64,000 nucleotides of DNA from Shewanella aquimarina (GCF_023349185.1 NZ_JAKIKY010000002.1:424695-488694), one strand, 5' to 3'; shown: positions 25,158 to 34,199, counted from the first letter of the stretch. A program made the numbers and translations. Notes: a model not told the origin generated them from the letters alone.

Positions 25158-27242
25158 ATGAAAAAAGTGTTCGTTGGAGGGGTTTGCGCCTCTTTGATTC
25201 TTGGTCTTAGCGCTTGCAACAGCGACCAGGCAGAAGTTAAGGCCCCTGAAACCGCCAAGACAGAAACCGCAGTTGCGGTAGAGCAGGCCCTGACCTCGGG
25301 TATCGATTTCGCTAACTTCGATAAGTCGGTACGTCCGCAAGATGATTTTTATAGCTATGTAAACGGCACCTGGATTAAGAACACTGAGATCCCAGGCGAT
25401 CGCACCAGCACAGGCGCCTTCTATGACCTGCGTGAGAAGTCACGTGACGATGTTAAGGCGATCATCGAAGAGGTGGCGGCTACGCCTAACCTGAAGGCGG
25501 GCAGCGATGAGCAGAAGGTTGCCGACCTGTATCGCTCTTTCATGGACACAGACCAGCTAGACAAGCTGGGTATCAAGCCGATTCAAGGTGAGCTGGACAA
25601 GATCGCCGCCCTTGAGAACAAAGATCAGCTGGTGGAATACTTTGCCCACAGCCAGATCATAGGTGGCGGCACGCCGCTGGCTTTCTATATCAATATCGAC
25701 GCGAAAGACTCTAGCCGTTATGCGACTCATATCTGGCAATATGGTTTGAGCCTGCCTGAGAAGGATTACTACTTCAACGAAGCCGAGCGTTTCGTCAACA
25801 TTCGTAAGGCGTTTGTGGCCCACATCGAGAAGATGTTCACCTTGGCCGGCCTGCCAAACGCTAAGGCGAGCGCCGAGCAGATCCTTGCGTTGGAAACCGC
25901 TATCGCCAGCCGTCATTGGGACGTCGTCGAGACCCGTGACAGCACTAAGACCTATAACCTGTATCAGGTAGCGGATCTGCCTAAGCTGGCACCGGATATC
26001 AACTGGAACGGTTACCTCAAGACCCTGGGCGGCGACAAGCAGGCCGACATCATTATTAACCAGCCAAGCTTCATCGAAGGCTTCAACGAAGTGCTGAAAG
26101 CTAACGATCTGTCTGTGTGGAAGACCTACATGACCTGGCAGACTCTGACTCACTTCGCTGGCGATCTGAGCACAGAGCTTGACCGTGAAAACTTCGAGTT
26201 CTTCTCTAAGACACTCAACGGCCAGGCGGAGCAGCAGCCACGTTGGAAGCGCGGCGTGAGCACGGTAAACAACCTGCTGGGTGAGGTTGTGGGTAAGGTT
26301 TATGTGAAGCGTCACTTCAAGCCAGAAGCCAAGCAGCGCATGCAGGAGCTGGTTGAAAATCTACGTCGTGCCTATGGCGAGAGCATCGACGGCCTGGAGT
26401 GGATGAGCCCAGACACTAAAGTTGCGGCTAAAGACAAGCTGGCTAAGTTTGATCCTAAGATTGGTTACCCAGATCGCTGGGAAAACTACGACAAGCTGAC
26501 CATCAAGGCCGATGACCTTGTTGGCAACAGCATGCGCGCCAGCGAGTTGAGCCACGAGAAGGAGCTTGAAAAGTTAGGTTCACCAATCCGTAAGTGGGAG
26601 TGGCACATGACGCCACAGACGGTGAACGCCTACTACAACCCAACCATGAACGAGATCGTCTTCCCGGCGGCGATTCTGCAGCCTCCTTTCTTCAACATGG
26701 AGGCAGATGACGCGGTGAACTATGGCGGTATCGGAGCCGTGATCGGTCACGAGATGGGGCATGGTTTCGACGATCAGGGCGCTAAGTTCGACGGCGAAGG
26801 TAACATGCGTGACTGGTGGACCGAGCAAGATCTGAAAGAGTTTGCTGCGCGCGGTAAGGCGCTGGTAGATCAGTACAATGGTTACTCGGTGTTTGACGAC
26901 CTGAATGTTAACGGTGAGCTGACCCTGGGTGAGAACATCGGCGACCTGTCAGGCGTAACCATCGCCTACAAGGCTTACAAGATGTCACTCAACGGTAAGG
27001 AAGCACCGGTTATCGACGGCCTGACCGGCGACGAGCGTTTCTTCATCGGCTTCAGCCAGATCTGGCGCGCCAAGATGAAGGAAGAGGCGATGCGTAACCG
27101 CGTAGCGACCGATCCACACTCACCGGCTAAGTTCCGTGCCCTGGGCGCGCTGTCTAACATGCCTGAGTTCTACACCACCTTCGACGTTAAGCAGGGCGAT
27201 GCCATGTACATCGAACCCGCTCAGCGTGTGAAGATCTGGTAA
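25158..27242 (+). CDS. M13 family metallopeptidase (neprilysin/PepO-like) lipoprotein
   Basis: A 694-residue zinc peptidase. I start at ATG 25158 because it opens a lipoprotein signal, MKKVFVGGVCASLILGLSAC, with lipobox LSAC; upstream in-frame codons are unlikely to be used. M13 N-terminal domain covers about 55-430. The zinc motif HEMGH is at about 531-535, and the third ligand lies in ENIGDLSG at about 592. The C-terminus VKIW resembles the conserved CxxW of neprilysins. It should degrade oligopeptides at the cell envelope. It follows the repeat element and ends with a terminator. Confidence 0.95.
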   Translation: MKKVFVGGVCASLILGLSACNSDQAEVKAPETAKTETAVAVEQALTSGIDFANFDKSVRPQDDFYSYVNGTWIKNTEIPGDRTSTGAFYDLREKSRDDVKAIIEEVAATPNLKAGSDEQKVADLYRSFMDTDQLDKLGIKPIQGELDKIAALENKDQLVEYFAHSQIIGGGTPLAFYINIDAKDSSRYATHIWQYGLSLPEKDYYFNEAERFVNIRKAFVAHIEKMFTLAGLPNAKASAEQILALETAIASRHWDVVETRDSTKTYNLYQVADLPKLAPDINWNGYLKTLGGDKQADIIINQPSFIEGFNEVLKANDLSVWKTYMTWQTLTHFAGDLSTELDRENFEFFSKTLNGQAEQQPRWKRGVSTVNNLLGEVVGKVYVKRHFKPEAKQRMQELVENLRRAYGESIDGLEWMSPDTKVAAKDKLAKFDPKIGYPDRWENYDKLTIKADDLVGNSMRASELSHEKELEKLGSPIRKWEWHMTPQTVNAYYNPTMNEIVFPAAILQPPFFNMEADDAVNYGGIGAVIGHEMGHGFDDQGAKFDGEGNMRDWWTEQDLKEFAARGKALVDQYNGYSVFDDLNVNGELTLGENIGDLSGVTIAYKAYKMSLNGKEAPVIDGLTGDERFFIGFSQIWRAKMKEEAMRNRVATDPHSPAKFRALGALSNMPEFYTTFDVKQGDAMYIEPAQRVKIW

Positions 27243-27259
27243 CTCGAGTTTTCTCGATG

Positions 27260-27288
27260 AAAAAGAGCGCCAAGGCGCTCTTTTTTTA
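27260..27288 (+). terminator. Rho-independent terminator
   Basis: Stem AAAGAGCGCC/GGCGCTCTTT with loop AA-type sequence and a run of seven T, 20 bases after the M13 peptidase stop. Confidence 0.9.
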
Positions 27289-27392
27289 TGTCTGTTTCAT
27301 GATAAATAATTGTTCATCATCCATTCAGCAAGGGTTAAGTGAACCCTGGCTAGATTAAGGGTACAAGGCTTGCGCTTTTACCGAGGACGGTT

Positions 27393-28175
27393 ATGAATAA
27401 GTTGTTTAGACCCTTTTTTATCTTCCTGTTACTTGTCTCCACCCGTAGCGCCCTGGCGACCAATTATGACGCCTTAATCGACACCAAAGAGGAGTCTGGT
27501 TGCTACGCCCAGAAACAGTCTTTCAGTAAAGACCAGCATGGTCTGCACGCCATCGCCAGTAGCTCCGCCGCCCTGATCCGCCAGAGTAGCGACGACCTCG
27601 ATAGCCTCTATGCCCAGGCCCAGAACGCCCAGCAGGAGCTGACTAGCCTGCTAGAGGGGCTAAATACCCAAGAGAGTTACCAACTGCTGATCCCCGAAGT
27701 GAAAAGCTATGAGCGTGCTAAGGCCAAGATTGCAGCCAAGTTTGACGGCGACGCCAGCCGCATCACGGATCTGGCCAGGGCCAGCCTGGTGGCCGAAGAT
27801 ATTCAGGGGCTGATGACGGCGTTTGAGGATCTTCAGCAACAGGTCAAGGTGCTGCAGGTGAAAAACCGTTTCGCCGAGCCTAAGGCTTCTGGTTATCGCG
27901 ACCTCAACCTGCTGGTGCAGTTACCGCAAACCGGCATGATCGCCGAGGTGCAGCTGCACCTCAAGGCTATCGCCGAGATCAAGAGCGGAGAGGAACATAA
28001 GGCCTACGAGCAGATCCAGGCCATCGAGGCGCGGGCCATGGCCCAGTCCCGCGACTTGAGTCAGTTGGAGCTGGCGCAGATAACCAATCTGCGTCAGGCT
28101 TCCCACAAGCAGTACCACAAGGCGTGGCTCTACTATAAAAGGCTGGACAGTGCCGAATTGCTAGCCGCGGCCTAA
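27393..28175 (+). CDS. Exported protein with a RelA/SpoT-like nucleotidyltransferase fold
   Basis: A 260-residue protein with a clear signal peptide (MNKLFRPFFIFLLLVSTRSALA), so it acts outside the cytoplasm. The mature part from about 100 follows the RelA/SpoT synthetase pattern: KSYERAKAKI (104-113), ITDLARASLV (124-133, with Asp126 where the metal-binding Asp is expected), GYRDLNLLV (167-175; the usual GYxxxH has Asn172 instead of His), and AEVQLHL (184-190, Glu185 in the ExQ motif). Family membership is by pattern only. Known bacterial RelA/SpoT enzymes are cytoplasmic, so export is unusual. Whether it still makes (p)ppGpp or a related alarmone is unknown. Confidence 0.65.
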   Translation: MNKLFRPFFIFLLLVSTRSALATNYDALIDTKEESGCYAQKQSFSKDQHGLHAIASSSAALIRQSSDDLDSLYAQAQNAQQELTSLLEGLNTQESYQLLIPEVKSYERAKAKIAAKFDGDASRITDLARASLVAEDIQGLMTAFEDLQQQVKVLQVKNRFAEPKASGYRDLNLLVQLPQTGMIAEVQLHLKAIAEIKSGEEHKAYEQIQAIEARAMAQSRDLSQLELAQITNLRQASHKQYHKAWLYYKRLDSAELLAAA

Positions 28176-28209
28176 TCTTTGTGTGGCGCTGTGTCTGCGA
28201 TAAATTGGA

Positions 28210-28239
28210 TTAACAATCTGGGCTTAAAGCGATTATACT
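28210..28239 (+). promoter_or_regulatory. Putative sigma70 promoter
   Basis: TTAACA (28210-28215), an 18-base spacer and TATACT (28234-28239) lie 33 bases upstream of the SMI1/KNR4 gene, suggesting that gene has its own promoter rather than depending on the one upstream. Confidence 0.5.
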
Positions 28240-28271
28240 TGCGGCCATTAGCCCATTTAGAGCAGACGACA

Positions 28272-28673
28272 ATGCACGATCTTATCGAGCAACTCAGGGA
28301 ACTGAGCGAGACAGTTCCCGTCCCTCTGGAGCTGCCCAGCTTCGATCAACTGGTCGAAGTGGAAGAGCAGATCCTGATCCCCTTACCCGCTGAGCTGAAA
28401 GAGTATCTCCTCTACGCCAGCGACGTGATTCACGGCACTATAGAGCCTGTGACCGCAGCCGATCCCTATGCCCATACCTATCTGCCCGAGGTGACCTCCT
28501 ATGCCTGGTCTATCGGCATGCCGAGGGAATATATCGCCATCTGTCAGCAGGGCGATGACTTTTACTGTATCGATCAGGAAGGTCAGGTGATGCTGTGGCA
28601 AGACGGCGAGCTGGCCGAGGAGAGCTGGGAGTCGTTCTGGCAATGGGTCGAAGAGGTTTGGATCCCCGCCTAG
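28272..28673 (+). CDS. SMI1/KNR4 (SUKH) family protein
   Basis: A 133-residue soluble protein. The pattern LPSFDQLVEVEEQILIPLPAELKEYLL in two parts (FDQLVEVEEQI, PLPAELKEYLLYASD) and a middle region PREYIAICQQGDDFYCID then WESFWQWVEE is typical of the SUKH superfamily. Members often serve as immunity proteins against secreted toxins, but many are housekeeping or uncharacterised. I use ATG 28272; upstream in-frame extension lacks support. It follows the exported RelA/SpoT-like gene by 96 bases and precedes an HTH-like gene. Confidence 0.8.
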   Translation: MHDLIEQLRELSETVPVPLELPSFDQLVEVEEQILIPLPAELKEYLLYASDVIHGTIEPVTAADPYAHTYLPEVTSYAWSIGMPREYIAICQQGDDFYCIDQEGQVMLWQDGELAEESWESFWQWVEEVWIPA

Positions 28674-28709
28674 GCGCGTGACAAGATTAACTCAAATTTG
28701 GATATCAAG

Positions 28710-29210
28710 ATGGCAAAGACAGCTGAATTAAATGCAATAGAAATTAAATACCTGCGTCACTCACTCGGCCTAACTGCCGCCCAGGTGGGCGAGCTGAGCA
28801 AGTGCAGCGAGGCCGATGTGTTGGCCTGGGAAGCGGGTGAGGCCGAGGTGTCTGGTCTGGCGGCCAAGAAGCTGCTGGAACTGGATGAGACCATAGAGAT
28901 GCAGGTGCTCAACACCTGTGACGGCATCGAGGAGCTGTTTAAGAAGGAGCCTAAGCGTCGTCTGAGCTTCGTGGTCTACCCGACACAGGCCATATACACC
29001 CAGTACAACCCCGAGTTCTTAAGCTCGCTGCCGTTGACCGAGCTATACAACACGGCGGCCTGGCGCATCAAGAAAGAGTGTAAGCTGGTGCTGGAAGTCG
29101 AGGTCACTCTGGTGCCGCTGGACGTCGATGCCTATAAAGCCTATCGCGAGAAGGAAGGCCTGAAAGAGAGCCGCGAGAGCCGCGCCAAGTGGGCAGCTAC
29201 ACAGCTGTGA
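28710..29210 (+). CDS. Protein with N-terminal XRE-like helix-turn-helix, unknown function
   Basis: About 166 residues from ATG 28710 (an upstream TTG at 28698 would add four). Residues 5-60 ([20 protein letters not shown], then [20 protein letters not shown]) look like an XRE-type helix-turn-helix; the remaining about 100 residues contain predicted strands ([20 protein letters not shown]) and no motif I recognise. I recall a Shewanella-specific family (DUF4447) of this size, but this is from memory. It could be a regulator of the SMI1/KNR4 gene next to it. A terminator follows. Confidence 0.65.
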   Translation: MAKTAELNAIEIKYLRHSLGLTAAQVGELSKCSEADVLAWEAGEAEVSGLAAKKLLELDETIEMQVLNTCDGIEELFKKEPKRRLSFVVYPTQAIYTQYNPEFLSSLPLTELYNTAAWRIKKECKLVLEVEVTLVPLDVDAYKAYREKEGLKESRESRAKWAATQL

Positions 29211-29229
29211 GTTAACCCCTGATTCGATA

Positions 29230-29263
29230 AAAAGCCCTGCTCTAACGAGCGGGGCTTTTTTAA
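29230..29263 (+). terminator. Rho-independent terminator
   Basis: Stem AAGCCCTGCTC/GAGCGGGGCTT with loop TAAC, then TTTTT; about 20 bases after the HTH-like gene. Confidence 0.92.
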
Positions 29264-29343
29264 TTATCTTTCATCTTTAAACTGTGTTGCTTCAACGAGC
29301 CCTATGCTATCTTGTGCAGATGTTACTTAAAGGTTAACTCAAT

Positions 29344-29964
29344 TTGGACAAGGATATGTACCAAGCCGTCAGCCCTCGCCAGGCCATCTTGCTTTTAGTC
29401 GCTATCGCCGCAATTATCTATCTGCCGCTCATCGAGAGTCTGTTACCCGGCTTGTTTGGGGCCTATTGGCTCAACCCACCTTTTATGGCCAAGGTGAAAC
29501 CCATGGTCCTGCTGATAAAACTCATTGTGGTATTTTTTGGCTTTTGGAAGTTGGAGCAATATCGTCGCCAATTTAGCGAGTTTATTCACCTTCATTGGCC
29601 GGTGTCTTTCTTCATTCAGCTCAGTTTCTTGGTTGGGATAGTTCAGCTGATTTTACTGAGTCTAGGTTTGTTGATGGGCCTGGTATTGAGTCCAGATACT
29701 GATGAGCAGAGCCAGTTTAAGCGCGATCGAGATTACGCCATCTGGGTGCAGACGATAGACCCTGGTGCCATGGGCAAGGCCTATCACAAGGTGTGGCGCC
29801 AGTGTGATTTGCCGCTGTGGCGTTATCAGCTAAAACCGATTAAAACCTTGGACTGGTTGGGCGACATAGAGGTGAGTCTGGATGAGGAGCTCTTGAGGAT
29901 CCGTTCTCGGAAGGATGAGATCATGCTGGATCTTGCCAAGGCACCGGATTGTGTGGCGACTTAA
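29344..29964 (+). CDS. Inner-membrane protein of unknown function
   Basis: A 206-residue protein with hydrophobic helices at about 12-30, 52-68 and 88-115, followed by a charged, probably cytoplasmic C-terminal 90 residues. The start is uncertain: a TTG at 29344 has AAAGG about ten bases upstream, while an ATG at 29356 has AAGG only two bases upstream. No domain is recognised. It stands alone between a terminator and the convergent GST gene. Confidence 0.65.
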   Translation: MDKDMYQAVSPRQAILLLVAIAAIIYLPLIESLLPGLFGAYWLNPPFMAKVKPMVLLIKLIVVFFGFWKLEQYRRQFSEFIHLHWPVSFFIQLSFLVGIVQLILLSLGLLMGLVLSPDTDEQSQFKRDRDYAIWVQTIDPGAMGKAYHKVWRQCDLPLWRYQLKPIKTLDWLGDIEVSLDEELLRIRSRKDEIMLDLAKAPDCVAT

Positions 29965-30006
29965 GGGCAGTTAGCCGTAAACTGAGGAAAATGAGCGAAT
30001 ATTTTT

Positions 30007-30058
30007 AGGCATTATGGCCTAAGGAGGACAGCATAATGCCTGAGAGACATTATGCTGT
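30007..30058. repeat. Two overlapping, mutually exclusive hairpins between convergent genes
   Basis: AGGCATTATG (30007-30016) pairs with CATAATGCCT (30032-30041). The overlapping ACAGCATAATG (30028-30038) pairs perfectly with CATTATGCTGT (30048-30058). Only one hairpin can form at a time. They lie between the rightward membrane-protein gene and the leftward GST gene, where terminators are expected, but T-runs are short. Confidence 0.55.
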
Positions 30059-30071
30059 TAAACCGTTATCG

Positions 30072-30707
30072 CTAATCAGCCGCCTTAGCGGCAACGGCCT
30101 CGGTTTTTTCAAGCGCGCTGGCCAGGGCCGGGCGGCGCTGCATCCTGTCTCTGAATGCCGCCAACTTGGGGGGAATACTTTGCTCAAACACTGTCGCCCA
30201 CATCAGGGTATGCGCCAGCATGATATCGGCAACGCTTACCTCATCACCTAGCAGATAAGGGGTGTCCGGTAGCATGTTCTCGGCCAAGGCGGCTGCCTTG
30301 TCGAACTCCCAAACCGCTATGGGTAAGATGCTGGGGTGACGCTGCGCCTCGGGCAGGGCGAACTTGTGCTTACCCATGGTCCATAGGGGCTGCTCCAGTT
30401 CGCAGATGATGAAGCTCATCCATTGATGATAGTGACCGGCCTCGGGCGTGCCCGGCGTTGGCAGAAACTGGCCCTTACCGTATTTTTCGGCCAGATATTG
30501 GCAGATGCCTGCCGATTCAGTCAGTACCAGCTCGTCATCTTGGATCACAGGCACCTTGCCACTGGGATTCATGGCCAGGAAGGTCTCGCTGCGGTTATCG
30601 CCCTTAGCAAAATTGATGAAGTGAAATTGCCAATCGATACCGAGTTCTTCAAGCAGCCAAGAGACGCGCAGCGCGCGGCTTCTTGGGGTTCCATATAGCG
30701 TAATCAT
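30072..30707 (-). CDS. Glutathione S-transferase family protein
   Basis: A 211-residue cytosolic protein with the two GST domains: a thioredoxin-like N-terminus (MITLYGTPRSRALRVSWLLE; then SGKVPVIQDDELVLTES with the conserved cis-Pro and the ES glutathione contact) and an all-helical C-terminus from about 90. I start at ATG 30707, which has GAGGAAAAGG just upstream; a GTG four codons earlier overlaps that site. Substrate is unknown. It is leftward, and the TonB-receptor gene upstream ends in a terminator, so it is probably transcribed alone. Confidence 0.92.
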   Translation of the reverse strand: MITLYGTPRSRALRVSWLLEELGIDWQFHFINFAKGDNRSETFLAMNPSGKVPVIQDDELVLTESAGICQYLAEKYGKGQFLPTPGTPEAGHYHQWMSFIICELEQPLWTMGKHKFALPEAQRHPSILPIAVWEFDKAAALAENMLPDTPYLLGDEVSVADIMLAHTLMWATVFEQSIPPKLAAFRDRMQRRPALASALEKTEAVAAKAAD

Positions 30708-30748
30708 CCTTTTCCTCACTTATTGTTGGGAGAGCCGTTAGTCTAAAT

Positions 30749-30779
30749 AAAAATGGCATCCATTTGGATGCCATTTTTG
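30749..30779 (-). terminator. Rho-independent terminator of the TonB receptor gene
   Basis: Stem AAATGGCATCC/GGATGCCATTT with a four-base loop, with a T-run at the end read leftward; it lies seven bases after the receptor's stop codon. Confidence 0.9.
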
Positions 30780-30785
30780 TGACAG

Positions 30786-33359
30786 TTAGAACCTCATGCT
30801 CAACTTGGTATAGAAGTAGCGACCCATAGGGTTATGGGTGGCGATCACATAGCCGTAGAGGTCGGTGTCACCGTCGCCGATGGCAAATGGCGGCTCTTCA
30901 TCCAATACGTTGTTGATGCCCACGGTCCACTTAAAGGTGTCGTTGAAGCGGTAAGAGCCCGACATATCAACCAGCAGCTGAGAGTCGACCATGCGTGACT
31001 TGTTGTCTTCGAAGTCGAGTACGCCGTCGAAGTCAATGTCTGGCGTATCTTCAAACTCGCCGATGTAGCTGAAGTTGATGTTGGCGGCGAAGTCATCCAT
31101 GGTCCAGTTGGTGGTGAGTAACCAGCGGTGTTGTGGATAGCGGTATTCACCCGTGTAATCCAGGTCGTCCTTCTCAAACTTATGCAGGTAGCTGTACTCC
31201 AAGCCAAACTTGAGGTCACCGAAGCGATCAAACTCTAAGCCGTAGTGGGTGGAGACGTCGACCCCTTGTACCTCTTGTGAGCTGAGGTTGATAAAGCTCG
31301 AGTGGATCAGGCTGATTGGGCCCAGTGTTTGTCCTGGTTGAGGCGCCAGACGCTCACAGACAGTGCTGTTTTGATCGTTACAGTTGGCCAGGTAGATCTC
31401 GCCCAGTGGCTGCTTGTCGATCTTGTTGTCCTGGGTGATGCTAAACACGTCGAAGCCGATGTCGAACTTCTGGCTCGGTGCCCAGATAAGGCCCGCGTTC
31501 CAGGTTTCTGACTCTTCGGCATCCAGGTCTGAATTACCGGCGAATTCTGTGTTGTAGTCCAGTGCGGTACAGTCGACGTTGTCGGCGGCGCAGCGGTAGG
31601 TATCGATGAAGAAGCTACTCTCTCTCGATGGACCAAGACCGATTTGTGCCAGAGACGGTGCGCGGAAACCGGTTGCCCAAGAGGCGCGAGCCGTTAGTGC
31701 GTCAGTGATCCCCCACTGGAAGGCGACCTTAGGGTTAGTGGTCGAACCGAAGTCGCTGTAGTGGTCATAGCGGCCAGCCAGCTGCAACTCGAAGTTGTCG
31801 GTGACAGGAATAGAGAATTCCACATAGGCGGCGTACTGGTCGCGATCGGCCTGTGCCGATACGGCTTCGGTACCGAAGATGAGGCCGCGCTGGAATTGAT
31901 CATCCGGGATATCGCTCACGTCCTCTTCGCGGTACTCGACACCCGCGGCCATCATGACTTCACGATCGGCCAGGGTAAATGCAGGGCCCGTGATGCTGGC
32001 ATCGTATGCGGTTAGGTGTGATACACCCTGGCGAACCAGGCTGGTGGTGATGCGATCGATCACATCCTGTGAGTTCATGGTGCCGCCAAAGGGGTTGTAG
32101 TTGCCGGCGTCGATCTCCGCTTGCAGGAAGTCGGTGCGTACCCAGCCCTGGGTTCTATCGCCTTTCTGGGTCGATTCGCTGCGGCCTTTCTGGGCCGAGA
32201 CTTCCCAGTCCCACTCATCTATGTTGCCACGCAGGCCGGCAACCATGCGCAGGGTGTCAGATTCGATGTCCCAACGACGTGGTCCGGCATCGACGGTGCG
32301 GTAACGACCGATCTCGATATCCTTGCCCCAAGGGTTGTTGGGATGAGTGCCCGGTACCGTTAGCATGGCATCTTCATCCAGCGGTGTCGGCGCGCCGCCC
32401 GCTTCTGAGGTGTTATGTTGGGCGGCGACCTCTAGGAAAGCGGTCATCTCATCGCTCAGATGGTAGTCGAACTGGGCGATAGCCCCCACACGCTCGGCGG
32501 CAGGAATGGTGAGGTTGTATGGGCCGTAATCAAACAGACAGCTGCCGCTGGCAGTTGCCGAGTCGGCTGGACAATCCGGGTCTATGGTCTTGACGCCATC
32601 GACATAGAAGTAGCCTGGGAAGCCACGTGAAGAGCGGAAGTCTTCACCGCCGTATGGGCTCTGGTTAGCGGTACCGAAACGGCCCATCTCGCTGGCGGCC
32701 AGGGTGTTGTTCTTGAAGTAGTCGAGAATGATAGAGGCGCTGCCCTTATCTGACTGCATGCCCCAAAGCATAGAGCCGCTCTGCTCATCATAGCCTGAGC
32801 CTGAGGCATCGCCATAGCCCAGGTTAATTTCGAGTCCTTCGAAGTTTTTACGCAGTATGATGTTGACCACACCGGCGATGGCGTCTGAGCCGTAGATGGC
32901 CGAGGCGCCATCTTTGAGGATATCGATACGCTCGATGGCGGAAACCGGAATATTGTTGATGTCGACGAAGGAGTTAGTGATCCCCTCGGCGAAGGAGCTG
33001 ATAGCCACACGGCGACCATTGATCAATACCAGGGTGGCGTCCGGGCCCATGCCACGCAGACTGATTGAGGCCGCGCCGTTAGCGGTTGAGTCTTGGCTAT
33101 TGCCTCGGGTAGAGAAGGCGCCCGCGCCGTTGGCTGGCATGCGTTCCAGCAGCTGTTGCAGGTTGTCGAAGCCCATGTTGGCGATATCGTCTTTATTGAT
33201 CGATTGGATCGGCGATGGGCCTTCGATGTCGGTACGTTTAATACGAGAGCCGGTGACTTCGATGCGTTCGACGCTCTCGTCGGCAGCATAAACATGTGGG
33301 GTTAGCGCAATGGTAATGGCGATAGCGCAGGCGCTGGGCCAGTATTGAGGTCTTTTCAT
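30786..33359 (-). CDS. TonB-dependent outer-membrane receptor, substrate unknown
   Basis: An 857-residue receptor. Signal peptide about 1-25 (ending HVYA), TonB-box-like VERIEVTGSRIKRTDIEG at about 29-46, plug domain with LVLINGRRVA and AIYGSDAIAGVVNIIL, then a 22-strand-type beta-barrel ending in the C-terminal Phe of YTKLSMRF. The plug motifs match the receptor subclass common in Shewanella and relatives that is often linked to peptide, oligosaccharide or iron-complex uptake. No adjacent transport or degradation genes identify the substrate. ATG 33359 is followed by the signal. Confidence 0.93.
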   Translation of the reverse strand: MKRPQYWPSACAIAITIALTPHVYAADESVERIEVTGSRIKRTDIEGPSPIQSINKDDIANMGFDNLQQLLERMPANGAGAFSTRGNSQDSTANGAASISLRGMGPDATLVLINGRRVAISSFAEGITNSFVDINNIPVSAIERIDILKDGASAIYGSDAIAGVVNIILRKNFEGLEINLGYGDASGSGYDEQSGSMLWGMQSDKGSASIILDYFKNNTLAASEMGRFGTANQSPYGGEDFRSSRGFPGYFYVDGVKTIDPDCPADSATASGSCLFDYGPYNLTIPAAERVGAIAQFDYHLSDEMTAFLEVAAQHNTSEAGGAPTPLDEDAMLTVPGTHPNNPWGKDIEIGRYRTVDAGPRRWDIESDTLRMVAGLRGNIDEWDWEVSAQKGRSESTQKGDRTQGWVRTDFLQAEIDAGNYNPFGGTMNSQDVIDRITTSLVRQGVSHLTAYDASITGPAFTLADREVMMAAGVEYREEDVSDIPDDQFQRGLIFGTEAVSAQADRDQYAAYVEFSIPVTDNFELQLAGRYDHYSDFGSTTNPKVAFQWGITDALTARASWATGFRAPSLAQIGLGPSRESSFFIDTYRCAADNVDCTALDYNTEFAGNSDLDAEESETWNAGLIWAPSQKFDIGFDVFSITQDNKIDKQPLGEIYLANCNDQNSTVCERLAPQPGQTLGPISLIHSSFINLSSQEVQGVDVSTHYGLEFDRFGDLKFGLEYSYLHKFEKDDLDYTGEYRYPQHRWLLTTNWTMDDFAANINFSYIGEFEDTPDIDFDGVLDFEDNKSRMVDSQLLVDMSGSYRFNDTFKWTVGINNVLDEEPPFAIGDGDTDLYGYVIATHNPMGRYFYTKLSMRF

Positions 33360-33589
33360 GATTATCCCTAATTACTCGTTATATTTTTAATTCAGTGACT
33401 ACCACTCAACTACCGCCACCATTTTGTTGCATTGACGTTACTAAACTAATTGCTAATGTAACAAAGTCAATAGTGCGAATTGCTAACAAATGTAAATAAA
33501 TAAACGCATGATTTTGATTGATTAAAGCGAGGAGCCTTGGCATTGTCATAGGTTGGTTCCCGCCCTGTGTATTTGGAGATGTAAATAAA

Positions 33590-34120
33590 ATGGAAGAAAA
33601 AACACTGCTCGAAGCGCGTTTTCACGGCAAGCTCGGACTCTATTGGCTGACCACTGGCGCGGCGGTGTTGAGCATCTCCCTGGTCGGTATTCCGCTCCTG
33701 CTGCTCTGGTACCCCATAGGCTTATGGGCGACCAGTCGTTATATCGCCAACATGAGCGCCGAGCTGACCACTAAGAAGCTTATCGTGCGTAAGGGAATAC
33801 TCACCCGCACCGAAAATACCGTGCCGCTGGATAAGATCACCGACATGGCGATGATCCAGGGCCCCCTGATGCGGCTGTTCGGTATTCATAAGTTAACGAT
33901 TGAGACGGCGGGGCAGTCGGGTACTGGCGCGCTGATCAGCCTGACAGGCATAGAGGAGGCCGCCGAGTTTCGCGCCGCCGTGATGGCGCAAAAGAGTGCG
34001 TTGGCCGAGCAGAGCCAGCCGGTTGAGGCGAAGGTGGATGTGGCCGCCCAGACCCTGACCTGCCTGCAAAACATCGAAGAGATGCTCAGGCGTATCGAGG
34101 CCAAGTTACCTCAATCATAG
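33590..34120 (+). CDS. Bacterial PH (bPH2, DUF304/YdbT-like) membrane protein
   Basis: A 176-residue protein starting at ATG 33590 (GGAGA upstream). A hydrophobic hairpin (about 21-50) is followed by the PH-like domain: YIANMSAELTTKKLIVRKGI and the typical TENTVPLDKITDMAMIQGPLMRLFGIHKLTIETAG, here split as TENTVPLDKITDMA, GPLMRLFGIHKLTIETAG. A short coiled C-terminus follows. The family sits at the cytoplasmic membrane; its role is unclear. It precedes the NRAMP-like gene by 80 bases, and may form an operon with it. Confidence 0.88.
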   Translation: MEEKTLLEARFHGKLGLYWLTTGAAVLSISLVGIPLLLLWYPIGLWATSRYIANMSAELTTKKLIVRKGILTRTENTVPLDKITDMAMIQGPLMRLFGIHKLTIETAGQSGTGALISLTGIEEAAEFRAAVMAQKSALAEQSQPVEAKVDVAAQTLTCLQNIEEMLRRIEAKLPQS

Positions 34121-34199
34121 CGACTCTTGTCTTTGCTGCCGCGCGAGAGTTGCTGCTGCGTGAGTTTATCAATTTTTAACTTTGTCTGAAGGAAGAATA

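Noticed and set aside
25557..26315. 252-codon open frame antisense to the M13 peptidase
   Set aside because: The sense strand is a well-supported enzyme gene and this frame has no ribosome-binding site or known motif.
29965..30071. A possible small RNA in the hairpin region between the membrane protein and the GST gene
   Set aside because: Only hairpins typical of gene ends are visible; no promoter was seen.
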